DNA of 64,000 nucleotides from Guyanagaster necrorhizus (GCF_019112545.1 NW_025064881.1:133960-197959); one strand, 5' to 3'; counted from the stretch's first letter, positions 45,484 to 57,926 are shown. Program-made: numbers and translations. The notes: generated from the letters alone by a model not told the origin.

Positions 45484-47398
45484 TATTTATTCTCTTGACT
45501 ATTTTCTTTTTAAATAGTCTCTTTTCTGATTCTATATTTAAGTGGCCTAATGTTTTGTGCCACTTTTGCCATGATTGGACTGATTTTGTAGCATGGATCT
45601 GGGTTATTTCTGGAACAATGATGTCAAGGCTGTACAGCTTTGATGTTAAGCCCAAATTTCATGTGACCAATAACATGTGATAAACTGACACAACCTTGCA
45701 CTTTGGGTTAGAATGTCAGAGTCCACTTGATGTGTTGATGGTGCTGTGTTGTCAAGGCATTGCAAGTCACTCGAGATAAGATGGTGAAAGAATAAACTTT
45801 AGCTTGAAGCTAGAATTACTACAGCAAGAGCTATCCTACTTATATACTAATTGTCATTCATGCTAAATATATAACTACCTAATTGTTTATTCTGAAGCTG
45901 TAGAGCACATTGTCCAGTGTCACTAAGCTATCTACAAAAGAGTATTATCTGCTGTTAAGCTGTTACTGCTGTTACTGCTGTGCAATAACAAAAGAGGTGT
46001 TCTGCCATTGTGCTGCTGTGAGGCTTCACAGCAGCATAGTAGAATTAGGATGGTGCTGCTGACTAAGCCTTCTCATGATTCTAAGCATTAGCTTAAGCAC
46101 TCTGACTAAGTAGAAATAGAGGTCATTCTGGATAAATCAAGTAAAAAGAAAAGAAAATAGGAAAAATCATAACATTTGATATTTCATCTCTATAGCTGAT
46201 TGTCTTGCCATGTGGTGAGATAATATTCATCCTGAACTCTTTGAATTTAGTTCAAATCCAGCATCTGTGATGCACTCTAGTGACATAAGATTGAATGGTG
46301 CATCAGGACAGTGAATACACTTTCTTAGTGTGACTGGAGTGATTGTTTCTCCTTCAACCATTTTAATCTTGACAGTTCCTCTTTCCAAGCCTTTGAATTT
46401 GCCTACACCAATGACTTCATGTCCTGGAGTCTCAACATCATCAGAAAAATAGTCTATTTTTGACTATATATCTAATAGTGCCAGAGTCTCCTAGCCATGA
46501 TACTCCTGAGAGTGAGGTAAGTGCAATGTCTATTGCATAAAATGCATAGTCATCTTCTTCTGAGTCTGATTTGGCAATATATGCCTGAGTCTGGCCCCTT
46601 CTCTTTCCTTTCTATGACTTTCCAGAATTTTTCTTCTCATTTGAGTAATTTGTTCTAATGTGACTAGTTTTCCCACATTCATAATATGTGACTTTTGGGT
46701 TGGACTTCTTGCCATATGCTGCAAGTATCATAGTCTGATCAGAAGTCTTTTCTTTTAATCAGATGTCTTTCTGAAGAATTTAGAAAATCAACTTGTAAGA
46801 ATCTTTCAAGTTAGTAGTATCCACTGATGAGATGAATGAATTCTATGATTCTAGGAGTGATATAAGCAGTGTAATAGAGAAGTCCTCCTCCTCAACTTTC
46901 TGCTTAAAGGATGCCAGCTCCTCCTGATAGGACCTTATAGTCCTAATATGCTCCTCTATATTTCCTCCTTCACACTAAGCTCTGAAGAATTTTCTTCTGA
47001 CAAGGACAATTCCTATGAGTCCTCTGGACTCATACATATCTTTTAGAGCTTTTCAGGCTTCTGCCAAAGTCTTCAAACCAGCAATATATACCAGTGGGCC
47101 ATCCAAAATCCATAATCTTATTATCAAAAGAGTCTTTCTATTGCTCTTCTTCCAATCTGCCACCAGTGCTGTATCTGCTGAGGCTGGAGTGCTTTCATCT
47201 GCATAATCAATTAGTCTTAAATCAGTTAGAATATTGATCATCTTGATTTTTCACATTGGGTAATTTTCCAGACCCTTAAGAGAGTCAATTCTATACATAG
47301 ACTGATTATCCATGTAGTTCTGCATGTGTACATAAAGTACAAAAGAGTGTGAAGTGAGTAGTGATGTAAGTTCAGTTATAGCTAAAGCCCATAACCTG
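45484..47398 (-). pseudogene. Copia gag, protease and pre-integrase pseudogene (Copia 2)
   Basis: The gag start is near 47,327 (MDNQSMYRIDSLKG), followed by a frame at 47,053-47,241 (MINILTDLRLIDYADES) typical of Copia gag. The zinc knuckle near 46,660 reads YYECGKTSHIRTNY, with two cysteines changed to tyrosine. Protease shows LGDSGTIRYIV near 46,460. The pre-integrase domain WHKTLGHLNIESEKRLFKKK lies at 45,500-45,580. A solo LTR splits the region at 45,644-46,174. It joins in frame to the integrase at 37,230 across the pogo insertion. Confidence 0.8.
45644..46174 (-). repeat. Solo LTR with perfect TTTGA target duplication (531 bp)
   Basis: It runs from TGTTAAGCCC to ATCATAACA and is flanked by TTTGA on both sides (45,639-45,643 and 46,175-46,179). 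No internal region remains, as after recombination between the two LTRs of an element. It is in the F subfamily: the 34-bp palindrome appears at 46,007-46,040, and two TGACTAA sites are present. Confidence 0.92.
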
Positions 47399-47602
47399 TT
47401 GTAGGTATAGAGTAGAGTACAGAGGATTAGATTAGCCTCTCAAGAGAAAGACATTTTACTTAAATACATTTTGTACTACTTTGAGATCTTTCTATGAAAT
47501 ACTAAATAAGTATGGATCATGATCCAAGTCAGCTGCCACTGATTGTTATAGCATCTTTGAGTACATTCTCATACTCACTTGGGATTGCTATCCCAACACA
47601 TC
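47398..47602 (-). repeat. Partial 5' LTR of Copia 2
   Basis: The boundary is inferred from TGTTGTAGG at 47,398 preceded by CCCATAACC, the complement of a primer-binding site GGTTATGGG that also follows the Copia 3 5' LTR. The LTR is cut at 47,602 by Copia 4; its continuation beyond 58,677 could not be delimited. Confidence 0.5.
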
Positions 47603-47844
47603 TAATGTAAGATGAACAATATAATCAGAACTAAGAAGTGAGTAAAGTATGTGAGGTATATGAGCTAAGTAACACATACCTCAGTCAGCATAGTATGGAT
47701 GAAATGACTGATATTACAAAAGTAACTATACAGTATATATACTGTCAGTATGAACTTTAGGAGTATAGAAAAACAAAAGAGTCCATAACAGATGGCATAC
47801 AATATAGTCAAGATTGCATTAGATATTACATGTCTTGTTCAACA
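47603..47844 (-). repeat. 3' LTR of Copia 4
   Basis: It starts TAATGTAAGATGAAC on the plus strand and ends TTGTTCAACA. It matches 58,427-58,672 almost throughout. The adjacent CTCCCTC is the complement of a purine tract. Confidence 0.8.
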
Positions 47845-48627
47845 CTCCCTCAGATACAGGCAGTCAATCAGTGAGGTTCAAGTCACTGAGATAGTGATAA
47901 TGATGGTCATAGTGAAGTGGTTTTATGAAAAGGTCTATGGCATTGACCTTTCCTCAAATAAAATCCACCTTGATCTTGCCACCATACATAAGTTTACAAA
48001 GATAATATTTGTGGATGTCAATGTGCTCGACTTTATAGTGGTTGCATGTTATATTCATCAGTGATACCACACTATGGTTGTCACATTTAAGTATCTCTGG
48101 CTTATCTTGTTCCAATCCAACCTCCTTTAACTGAGAAAACATCCACTTCAGCTGTTGGGCAGCTCAAGCAAGTGAGACAAACTCAGCTTCAATAGTAGAA
48201 AGGGCAATGGTAGCTTGACATTTAGAACTCCATGCCACAGGACCACCAGATATCATGAATACATATCCTGAGGTAGATCTCAGAGTATCCTTGCATCCTC
48301 TGTAGTCAGCATCAATAAATCCCATCAGTTTGAGAGGTGCATTTCATGAGTAAGTGATGCCATAGTCAATAGTGGACTTGATATATCCAATAACATGCAT
48401 AAGAGAGTTTCAGTGCACTAATCCAGGGTTATTTTGAAATCATGAGAGTACACTGACTGAGTACACAAGGTCTGGCCACATTGCCAGTTGCTCTCACATC
48501 ACAGATTCAAAGACTTAGTGATATAGTTTTTCTTCCATTTCTTCTTCCTCTTTAAGAGAGGATGATGCCATCATCAAGTCCAGTATGATTCCCACAGGCA
48601 TTAGCATCAATCAAGGGGGTATGTTTT
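47845..48627 (-). pseudogene. Copia RT end and RNase H pseudogene (Copia 4)
   Basis: The frame 47,954-48,142 includes VGLEQDKPEILKCDNHSVVS and HIDIHKYYLCKL, a Copia RNase H pattern. Upstream pieces read GCKDTLRSTSGYVFMISGG and AFYY-type remnants near 48,200-48,300, with stops at conserved Trp codons. It is separated from the rest of RT by Copia 3. Confidence 0.78.
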
Positions 48628-48777
48628 TGTTGCAGGCAGGTTACTTTTATGCAGTGGATAATAGGCCAGACTGAGTATGACGGTCAATTGCTTAAAGGCA
48701 ATTTGACCATCGACTCAGGACAAAACTGTCTATGCTTATATAAGGTTGACATCAGGTACTTGTGTCATCCTGCAACA
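48628..48777 (-). repeat. 3' LTR of Copia 3 (150 bp)
   Basis: It begins TGTTGCAGG and ends CCTGCAACA, mutually inverted ends typical of LTRs. The purine tract complement CTCCCCCTC (48,778-48,786) abuts it. It lacks 54 bp present in the 5' LTR. Confidence 0.92.
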
Positions 48778-48799
48778 CTCCCCCTCGACACAATACTTC

Positions 48800-51442
48800 T
48801 CAGAGTTCAAGATCCAACAGCCTGATCATGTGAGTCATCTTCTCCTTCTCTAAGGCCTTTGTGAAGATGTCAGCAGGTATGTCTTCTGTGTGAAGATGTT
48901 CAATATGTATGTGCCTCCGCTCAACCTCGTCTCGTAACCAGTAGAAGCAGAGGTCAAGATGTTTGACACGACTGTGATGATCAGGATTGCGAGCAACAGA
49001 GAGAGCAGACTGGTTGTCAATCAGCAGTGGTGATGGTGACAAATGATGGAAGCCAAATTCTGTGAACAGGTTTCACAGCCACAGAATTTCCTGTCCAGCA
49101 GAGACGGCAGCCACATATTCGGCCTCTGTGGTCGATAAGGTTACTATAGATTGTAGCCGACTCATTCAGCTGACTGCACCTGTGCTCATCTTGACAACAT
49201 ATCCTGAGGTCAAGTGCCCATTGTCTGGATTTCCACCATAATCTGCATCTGTGTATGTTTTGAACAGGTCTGGGTTTGTAGCATCAGGTGAATATGTCAA
49301 TTTTAGGTCGATTGTTCTCTTTATGTATCTGAGGAGGTGTTTCAGGGCCTCCCAATGCCTCAATCCAGGGTTTTTGCTGAAACATGATAGGATGCTGACT
49401 GCAAAAGCTATGTCAGGACAAGTGGCAATGGCCAGATATGCTACAGAGCCAAGGATTTGGAGATATGAGATGTGCCGCATGGTTTCCCATTCCTCTGGAG
49501 TAGCAGGAGACATTGAGCTGGATAGCTTAGTGTGTGGATTGAGAGGAGTACTGACACTGTTACAGTCAGACATTCCAGTACGTTCTAGGATTTTTTGGAT
49601 GTACTGTGGTTGAGAGAGTGTGAGTGTTTGGTTTAAATGGTCTCTGTGTATTTCGACACCAAGGAGGAATGAAGTTGGACCTAGATCGCGAAGTTTGAAG
49701 TGCTTCTTGAGATCATCGACAACATGTCGTGCAGACTCCATGGACTTTGCAGCAATTGTTACATCATCGACAAACACTGGAACAATAATCCGAGCATCAT
49801 CTCTCTTGTACACCCATACACTGTGTTCACAGCGTACTCTGTCAAAGCCCATCTTGGTCATAGTGCTGTGGAGCTTTTTGTGCCATTCATATCCAGCCTG
49901 CTTCAGTCCATAGATGGACTTGAAGAGACGAAGCACCCAGCTCTTGTCCTTTGTCTCGAATCCCTCTGGTTATTGAAGGTATACCTCCTCTTTTAGATCA
50001 CCATTCAGAAACGCTGATGAGATGTCCACACTCCAGAGCTCTAGGTCCTCAAGTGCAGCAAGAGCAAGGACTGTTTGGATGGCTGCCCATTTTGGAGTAG
50101 GAGAGAAGGTTTCAGTGTAGTCAAAACCTGGCCACTGTAAGTACCCTTTTGCGACATAGCGTGCCTTGTAGCATTCAATAGATCCATCAGGGTTATGCTT
50201 CACTTTGAAGACCCATTTTCCACCTATAGCCTTTCACCCTGGAGGGAGCTTCACAAGCTCAAAGGTGCCACTCTCCTGCAGTGCATTCAATTCCTGCTGA
50301 GCTGCCTCATACTATTTTTCACTTTCCTCTCCTGGCCAAGTCATCGCCTCTGCAAGTGTCTTTGGTTCATTGTTGGGTACAGATGCTTGGTTTGCCATCT
50401 CTACTGCTGTCTGAAATACAAGCTCAAGAGCTTCTGTATATGTGATATAGTCATCATCATGCAATACAAAGGTCATTCCTGCGACAACATCTGTCTCAGT
50501 AAGCTCTGGCTCAGCAGTGGTTTCATCAATGGGATCAGAAAGGGGTTCATCTGAGTCTGGTGAGTTCATCACATTAGTGCCAAAATGTTTACAGCGAAAA
50601 CCACATCCAGTGTTTGGAGATGGGATTATAAGACCTTTAGAGTCGTATTGTGGCTCGAAGCATGCCCAAGGACGTAAAAGTGGTGAAGAGGGTGTAGGAG
50701 ATGTCAGAAGACTTGATAGTAGAGTAAGAGGTGATTCTGGAGGTGTTTGCATATTTGATAGAATGGACGGAGCTGGCAAGGATGGTGATGATGATGATGA
50801 TGGGAGTTGCTCAGATGGCAGAGATGGCTTATCAGTAGGTATGTTTTCTCCCCCTTGATGAGGCATCTCCACATCAGGTATAGCAGTATCTGTGCTGTTA
50901 TGTCTGTTTGTGAGAGATGTATCGTCACTAAGAGGATTTATAATATTTTTGTGATTTCCAGGAAATACATGCTCATTGAATACAGCATGGCTGGAGGTGA
51001 TGAACCGCTATGTAGATGGGTTCCAGAATAGCCAGCCTTTTACTCCCTCTGGATATCCAACAAAGATACATTTTTTTTGGGTGTGTGACTCTAATGCTTG
51101 ATGTCCCTTTTTTCATACTAGCACATACGCAAGACATCCAAACACGTGAAAGTGGGATATATCTGGTTTTCAGTGATTTGGGTCCCATTCTGTGAAGGGT
51201 GTGGTGTTTGGAAGAGGATCTGTGGGGATGCGATTTTGGACATGAATGAATACTTGGAGAGCGAGGTTCCAAAATGATGGTGGGAGATGTGACTCATTTA
51301 GCATGGCAGTGATGGCCTCTGCAATTGTGTGGTTGGCTCATTCTGCTGTGCCATTCTGGTATGGTTCATCAGGTTCAGTATGTCATCTTTTGATTCCATG
51401 CTCAGCACAGAAGTCGACAAACTCCTTTCCCATATATTCACC
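48800..51442 (-). pseudogene. Copia pol: integrase, reverse transcriptase, RNase H (Copia 3)
   Basis: Integrase sequence resumes at the gap edge with GEYMGKEFVDFCAEHGIK and QNGTAE, then the C-terminal region and a Pro/Ser-rich linker (50,312-50,872). Reverse transcriptase runs 50,203 to about 49,300 with YVAKGYLQWPGFDYTETFSP, LRLFKSIYGLKQAGYEWHKK and the catalytic FVDDVTI near 49,770. RNase H shows YTDADYGG near 49,245 and, at 48,800-49,042, LLIDNQSALSVARN. Stops near 49,970 and 49,163, and disrupted frames near 51,000-51,150, break it. Most changes are single transitions, so it is a recent pseudogene. Confidence 0.88.
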
Positions 51443-51892
51443 NNNNNNNNNNNNNNNNNNNNNNNNNNNNNNNNNNNNNNNNNNNNNNNNNNNNNNNNNN
51501 NNNNNNNNNNNNNNNNNNNNNNNNNNNNNNNNNNNNNNNNNNNNNNNNNNNNNNNNNNNNNNNNNNNNNNNNNNNNNNNNNNNNNNNNNNNNNNNNNNNN
51601 NNNNNNNNNNNNNNNNNNNNNNNNNNNNNNNNNNNNNNNNNNNNNNNNNNNNNNNNNNNNNNNNNNNNNNNNNNNNNNNNNNNNNNNNNNNNNNNNNNNN
51701 NNNNNNNNNNNNNNNNNNNNNNNNNNNNNNNNNNNNNNNNNNNNNNNNNNNNNNNNNNNNNNNNNNNNNNNNNNNNNNNNNNNNNNNNNNNNNNNNNNNN
51801 NNNNNNNNNNNNNNNNNNNNNNNNNNNNNNNNNNNNNNNNNNNNNNNNNNNNNNNNNNNNNNNNNNNNNNNNNNNNNNNNNNNNNNNNNNNN
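51443..51892. other. Assembly gap (450 N)
   Basis: The run of N is a scaffold gap and not biology. It removes the end of the pre-integrase region and the first part of the Copia 3 integrase, where the first catalytic aspartate would lie. Open frames spanning it are meaningless. Confidence 1.
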
Positions 51893-53243
51893 GGCAGGTA
51901 CTTGTAGAGCTTGAGTTTGCAATGATAGTGGTCGATTTTGAGAACGAATGTGTGGTAGCATTGATATAGCCAATATTGCTCTCATTTACAGTTGCTGTGA
52001 ATCAGATCTTTTCACCCTGGCTGAAAGTGACATCTGATCCAGTGATTGAGATCCTGAATCCCTTTTCCCATGTAAGATGATAGAGCAATAAGAGATTACT
52101 TTTCAATGCTGGTACATGTAATGTGTCAAGAAGTTCCACCACCGAGCCTTTCTCCCCCTGAATCTCTGGCTCCAATACTACTGACCCAATCCCTGCTGAA
52201 TAAATGACTGAATTGTCTGCAAGACGAATGGAAACGACATGTGGAGCATAGAGTCGGAACCATTGTCGGTGAGGGGTCATATGATGAGAAGCACCTGTAT
52301 CGGTATTCCAATGAGACACAGCAAGTGATGATAAATCAGTACTTGCTTGGCTAGCAGTCTCCTCCTTCACCTCGGCAGAGTTAGCAGCTTCCGAGTCCTT
52401 CTTTCCGGCCCCCTTGTGACGATACTTCCCAGCAGTACAGTCAGCAGCACGTTCATGGTCCCGTTTAAGTGAAAACTTCTTGGTTATACATTCTTCTTCT
52501 GCATGATTCTCACGAAGGCACCATCCACATTTTGCAGCGGCATTGGTGGCCCAATTTATGGCTGAATGGAAAGGTGTGACTTTGAGAGCGACAGAGACTG
52601 CTGGATCACCAGCACACAGCTTCTGATTGTTTTCTTCATTGTGAAATGCAGTGCAGAGTCCTTCGAGAGTGAGTTTATCAGAGAGAAGGAATAGCGATGT
52701 GACGAAGTTTCCAAATTCAGGCTGAGGGAGTGCACGAATCAGGGCCATAACAAGAAGCTCTTCTTCTAACTGCTGGAGACCAAAATGAGCAGGACACAGA
52801 GCATGGATACGACTCATGATTTGAGTACCCCAACTGGCAAGGTCTGGAAGTGATTCTTCTGTCTCCTTCTTGAGATTGAAGAAGCTGTCGTAGGCTACAA
52901 ATCGAGTCGCCAGTTTTCTTTGCTGATGGTGTGCCTTTAATGTGTCCCACATCCTCTCTGGATCGTCAAGACAGCTCTTGACATGAGCCTTCTGGGATTC
53001 ATCAAGGCAGAGGTAGATTGTGCCAGCAGCCGATACCTGAGTTTCCTTCCAGTCCTTCCAGTCCTTCCTCTCCTGGTATGTTGGCTTCTCGGGGTCTGCA
53101 AACTCCGGTTCAGGGTCACGGCCAATGGTGATAAGGTACTCATGGCAAGTTTTGAGTAAGGCCGACATGTTTTCTTCCCACTCGCCATAGTTGGAGGCAT
53201 TTAGATTTTCGAAGCTCTTTTTGATTGTGTCAAAGGATGGCAT
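51893..53243 (-). pseudogene. Copia gag and protease (Copia 3)
   Basis: A 413-residue frame starts at 53,243 with MPSFDTIKKSFENLNASNY and runs to 52,002. It is a Copia gag (FDTIKKSFENL, then LDDPERMWDTLKAHHQQ), with a CCHC knuckle CGWCLRENHAEEEC at about residues 239-252 and an aspartic protease NTDTGASHHMTPH near residue 315. The stop at 52,002 falls in the middle of the polyprotein, where relatives continue; a CGA-to-TGA change would explain it. Beyond it the frame continues into the assembly gap. This is the best preserved retrotransposon frame here. Confidence 0.88.
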
Positions 53244-53362
53244 AACGTATGTGGTGATATCGTTTCAGTAGTGAAATGACTGATGGAGAGATAGCAGGGC
53301 ACAGGCAAGATGTGAAGGGAAAAAAAACTCGAAATAGGCCTTAAAGCACGGGGCCCATAACC

Positions 53363-53566
53363 TGTTGCAGGCAGGTTACTTTTACGCAGTGGATAATAGG
53401 CCAGACTGAGTATGATGATCAATTGCTTAAAGGCAGAGGTACGTATGACTACTACTTACCTGAGTACGACGGTCAATTGCTTAAAGGCAATTTGACCGTC
53501 GACTCAGGACAAAACTGTCTATGCTTATATAAGATTGACATCAGGTACTTGTGTCGTCCTGCAACA
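53363..53566 (-). repeat. 5' LTR of Copia 3 (204 bp)
   Basis: It begins TGTTGCAGG and ends CCTGCAACA. Compared with the 3' LTR it has an extra 54 bp in which CAATTGCTTAAAGGCA occurs a second time, around 53,400-53,490. TATATAAG lies near 53,527. The primer-binding site complement CCCATAACC lies just outside at 53,354-53,362. Confidence 0.9.
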
Positions 53567-56500
53567 GTTTTACAGGCCAAACCTCTCAATAATGTGTTCC
53601 CAATATAGTCACTGAGATAGTCACATTATACCAGTATTCAAGTCTTGATTCACTCACATACTCAAGAAGTAGCTCTTCTCCCCTACATTCTTTATTTTTC
53701 AGCATTCAGCAAGCTCTTCTTTTCTTTTGCTAGCCTCCTCAGTACTCATTGATGCCTCTCATGTCATCTGTATATGTGTTCATTATAGTAAAGGATCTAT
53801 TCTCATCCCACTTTATTCAAATGCAAGGGTCAGCTCAAGAGGTATAATATCTGAGGTCATCATACATCTTGGCTAATGTCTCAAACCAATTATATGCTCT
53901 CTGCATTGTTCTGTAAATGATGTGAATAAGTTTGCAGACTTTATCCTCCTTGTCAGATACAATATATCTCTCTGGCTGGCATCTGTAAATATCCTCCTTT
54001 GTTTCACTATCTAGATATGCTGAAATGAAATCAACTTGCCAGAGATGGAGGTCTATGCTTGCTGCAATTGTGGCTGTTATTCAGACTGATTCAAGTTGAG
54101 TCACTGCTGCCCAAGTTTCATTATAGTCAATGCTGAGTTGCTGAGTATATCTCTTTTCAACTAGTCTTACCTTGTCTCTGACATGATTTCCATCACTATT
54201 CTACTTGATATCATAAACCCACATCAAGTCTATTATGTTCATCTCTAGTGTCACTGATACCAAATCCCAGATATGTTTTTGAATGTGCATGTTATACTTA
54301 TCATCCATTGCAGCTCCCCATTGCTTTGAATCCAATCTCATAGCCTCCTTATATGTCTTTGGGATATAGTGGAATGCTTTAGTATCAGCAAAAAATGCAA
54401 TGTACTTATTGAGGTTCATGCCAAGTTTTCTCATCTGTGTGACTGCTGCTCATAGATGTATAGAGTCAGTTGCCCAGTCTTTCTCCATGTCCCTGGCATG
54501 TCTCTCAGATTGCTGATACTCATGAGATTCAGCAGCTGCTTGAGCCAAGTTGGATATCCATGTTGAGTGACATAGTAGTGTTGGATTCTCATGTACTAGC
54601 TTATAGACTTCAGATATGTCTAGCTGAGCACTATCAATAGTAGTATTGGTCAACATTTTATTTGGATCCTTCAAGGTATCATGAAAAAGGTCACTGTTCA
54701 CTTCAGTTTCCCCCATAGCTGGCAGTGTGCAATCTGGCAGGCCTTCTTCAAAAATGATATCATGAGAGATAAAGATCTTGTCAGATTCATCAAATAGTTT
54801 GTAATGATCTCCAGAAGCATATCCAAGTAAATATGCCCTGATTGATTGCTCATTCAATTTGCTTCTACCAGTAACTTGTTGTCCATTTACTATAGGAATC
54901 TTTATCCAATGCATACTACCAAATGCATGCAGGTGAGAGACATCTTGCTGTTTGTTTGTCCACAACTCTGCAGGCATGCAGTCAGGATAGCAATGTGATG
55001 GTATCAGATTTCTGATATAAACTGATATGGTGGCTGCCTCTGCCTGGTACTTGTGAGGTAAGCCTGAATCTCATAGTAATACATGTGTATCCTGAATGGT
55101 AGTACAGATAGCTCATTCAGCTAGCCCATTCTCTGCAGATGAGTAGAGTGCAGTCAATTCCAGAATAATACTGTGCACTTTGTGGTAGTTGACCCACTTC
55201 AACTCTGCAAATGCATTATCAGCATGTAGTCTCTTGACTTGTTGACCTGTCTGATTCTCAGCCATACTCAGAAATCATCAAAAGCCTGAATTGTTGTCTC
55301 ATCTGATTTATCAGTGGGAAATACTCCATGTTTGAAAGATGTGCCACTATCTACAATTAGCATAAAATAAGACTTTCTCTCATTGGATATCATCCAGCTT
55401 GGTCCTCACAGATCTATCACCATAAAGTCCAAAGGTTCCACATTCAGTTCAGTTGACTCATCAAAAGGTTGATGTGTATGCTTTGCTATGAGACAGTCCT
55501 TGCACTTCTCCTCAACCTCTCTGTCAGTGATTTTATTAGCAAGCCCATCTATCAGATTCTTTGAGGCTATTTTCTTGATTGTTTTAACACTTGCATGCAT
55601 AAGATGGTGATGCTATTGGCACAGTGAGGTTGGGTCACTCCTTGATAATATTGTAAAGTGTTCAGCAGGTATATTCCCCTCATTGCCAATGCACTTCAAG
55701 ATATACATTCTACTCTCACTATATCCAGTGAAGACTTCTGTACTATTTGCATCTCTGACAACTGCTTGTCCTTCTCTGAACATTGTGGAGAATCCAGCTG
55801 CATTAAGGGCACTGATAGAAATAAGATTTGCAGCCAGCAAGAGTGTGTATAATGCATTCTTGAATGTCAGCCTCATAAGTTTGTTCTCTCTAGTCTTGTG
55901 ATGGAATAGTTTGCTAGCTGTTTCCACTCTCAGAATTGTGAATCTGCCCTCTAGCTGCTTTGCTGAGGAGCCAGTATAAAGTGGCTGTGCCAGATACTCT
56001 GTGAAACCCTTCTGATCCTTTATGAAGTGGTTGCTAGCTCCTGAGTCTATGAAGTGCAGTGATTTGGTCAGTTTCTATCCCTCAAATGTCATTGATACAT
56101 ATGCTTTGTCTGCCACAGGTGCATCACATATAAATTCCTCCATCTCAAAGAGACTAAGATCCAGGTCCAGAGCCTTGTCATCATCAATTTCCTCAAGATT
56201 TAAATTGATTGGTGAATAAATTATCTCAAATCCATCTGAGTTATCTGGATCACTATTGACATCTTCAAGGTGTAGCATCTCTTTATCACTCAGCTCATCT
56301 CTGGCCTGATAAATATACATGGTATTATCCCCTCCAGTGAATACTATAACATCTTCTTTGAGCAGCATCTCCTCCACTCTTATACCTCAGCTAGTCTCAT
56401 CACTATTTATTGTTATATGTGCTATGAATGCAATATGAGGGATATGGGCTATCATCATGTTTGCTTGGGGTGTGTCAGGAGCTATCACCACTTGTATGCT

Positions 56501-57351
56501 GGATGTTGTGTTGTTTGCCTGATTATTCCATCTATTTCTTCTGAAATTGTCAGGGAACTGACTCTCTTTTCCTCTCTCAGGCCAATAACAATCCATAATG
56601 TTGTGAGTTGAACATTTACAGGCCTTGCAGTTTGGATTAGAGCACTATTTATCAGTAGCTGACTTTGTGTTCAGGGCAAGAGATGCATCTGTCTTATTGG
56701 AATACAAGGTAATATAGTGAGTCTACAAGAGTAATATAATCTCAACTGATGTCTTCCACTGTTACAGAGAAGGTATGATCAAGAGCCAGTTTACACTGTG
56801 AGAGAGAGAGTGTATGATGATTTCTTAGAAGTCTTTGTCAGTTAATTTCCATCCAGTTTCAGATAAATTATCAACAGCAGTATGCTTCATGTGGAGATCC
56901 TGAATGTGAGTATTCATATCAGCACTCACTGTATACTTCATGTTCTGAAGTATTCATTAGGCTTTAGATAGTGTCATATCATTTTGAACAGTATAGGTGT
57001 CTATTAGTAAGTTCTATATCTCCTTTGCTGTGCCTGTTGTCTTAACCCCTAATCCAATAGGGTTAGAGACATTGAGAATAATATGTAAGCATATGTGGGA
57101 GTCATGGAATTTCCATTTATCATATAATAGTGTAGATGAGTATAGTAGTATGAGATCTGATGGAAGCAGTGTGGTAGTCAGTGTTGTACCTGTAGTTGTC
57201 TGGACAGTAGGTGGGCATAGAATTGTTCCATCCACATATCTCTATAAGTCTTTACTACTGATAATTTCAGTGATCTTAACCTGCTAAGATGCAAGATTTT
57301 TCCTGTTGAACTGAGAGGCTTCAGAAAGCTGAGTAATAGAAGAGCTCATTG
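53567..57351 (-). pseudogene. Copia gag, protease, integrase and RT pseudogene (Copia 4)
   Basis: Gag starts near 57,351 (MSSSITQLSEASQFNRKN). A knuckle CKACKCSTHNIMDC with intact CCHC spacing lies near 56,590-56,630. Protease reads FIDSGASNHFIKDQKG near 56,030. The pre-integrase zinc region is at 55,406-55,600 (EKCKDCLIAKHTHQPF). Integrase C-terminus is at 54,450-54,977. Reverse transcriptase follows (YKEAMRLDSKQWGAAMDDKY, LWQVDFISAYLDSE, TYTDD near 53,790), ending at the Copia 3 insertion. Stops at many Trp and Arg positions make it dead. Confidence 0.82.
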
Positions 57352-57378
57352 TCAACATAGTTAAGAGTTACAGTTATT

Positions 57379-57850
57379 TGTTATGATTTTTTTCTATTTT
57401 TTTCTATTTTTCTTTCTTAATTAACCCCTATTTATACTTAGTCAGAGCATCTAAACTAGTGCTTAAGACCATGGAACATGCTTAATCACTATAATAGATA
57501 GAGTTAGCCATTGTCCTTCAACAATGACAATGCCTCTCAACAACAGACAATACTCTTTTGTAGGTAGTAATGATGCTCCAAGGATAATGAGTATCATACC
57601 ACAAAAACACACAATTAGCAGGTGTATATTTAGCCAGAACATGAACAGTATATAAGTAGTGTAGCTCTCACTGTATATTCTCAGCTTTGAGCTAAAGTTT
57701 ATCTTCACTATTCTATCTCAAGCTGACTTGTAATTGGCCTTGAGACACAACACCATACAAACACATAAAGTGAACTTAGGCATGACTGTATGAACTTGAT
57801 ACAGTGCCTATTTATCATGTGTGTAGATCACATGTCACTTGGGCTTAACA
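57379..57850 (+). repeat. Solo Gypsy LTR with perfect TTATT target duplication
   Basis: It runs TGTTATGATT to GGGCTTAACA, 472 bp, flanked by TTATT on both sides (57,374-57,378 and 57,851-57,855). A TATATAAG box lies near 57,650; one TTAGTCA is intact near 57,440 and a second reads TTAATCA. It sits in the Copia 4 leader, 28 bp from the gag start. Confidence 0.93.
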
Positions 57851-57926
57851 TTATTCATATAGATAGTTGTGGGTATTGAGTCACTCTTGTGGGTAAATTG
57901 TATTGTGTGTTCTCCTTGACTGGTTT

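Larger units (their letters stand above)
35983..47602 (-). mobile_element. Copia element 2, nested and truncated
   Basis: A Ty1/Copia element is readable on the minus strand in pieces: part of the 5' LTR (47,398-47,602), leader, gag, a decayed zinc knuckle, protease, the pre-integrase domain, integrase, and the linker toward reverse transcriptase. It is interrupted by a solo LTR (45,644-46,174) and by a pogo-like transposon (37,233-45,481), ends at element C's LTR on the left, and its 5' LTR is cut by Copia element 4 on the right. Reverse transcriptase, RNase H and 3' LTR are missing. Confidence 0.82.
48628..53566 (-). mobile_element. Copia element 3, youngest insertion (4.9 kb)
   Basis: This Copia element has LTRs at 48,628-48,777 (150 bp) and 53,363-53,566 (204 bp), perfect GTTTT target duplications (48,623-48,627 and 53,567-53,571), a primer-binding site after the 5' LTR, a polypurine tract, a 413-residue open gag/protease frame and long pol frames. 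It keeps far more CpG than its neighbours, which fits recent insertion. A few stops (near 52,002, 49,965, 49,163) and the 450-base gap mean intactness cannot be shown. Confidence 0.93.

Noticed and set aside
51246..51985. Open frames of 192-222 codons spanning the N run
   Set aside because: They consist mostly of unknown residues from the assembly gap and carry no evidence of coding beyond the flanking Copia 3 sequence.
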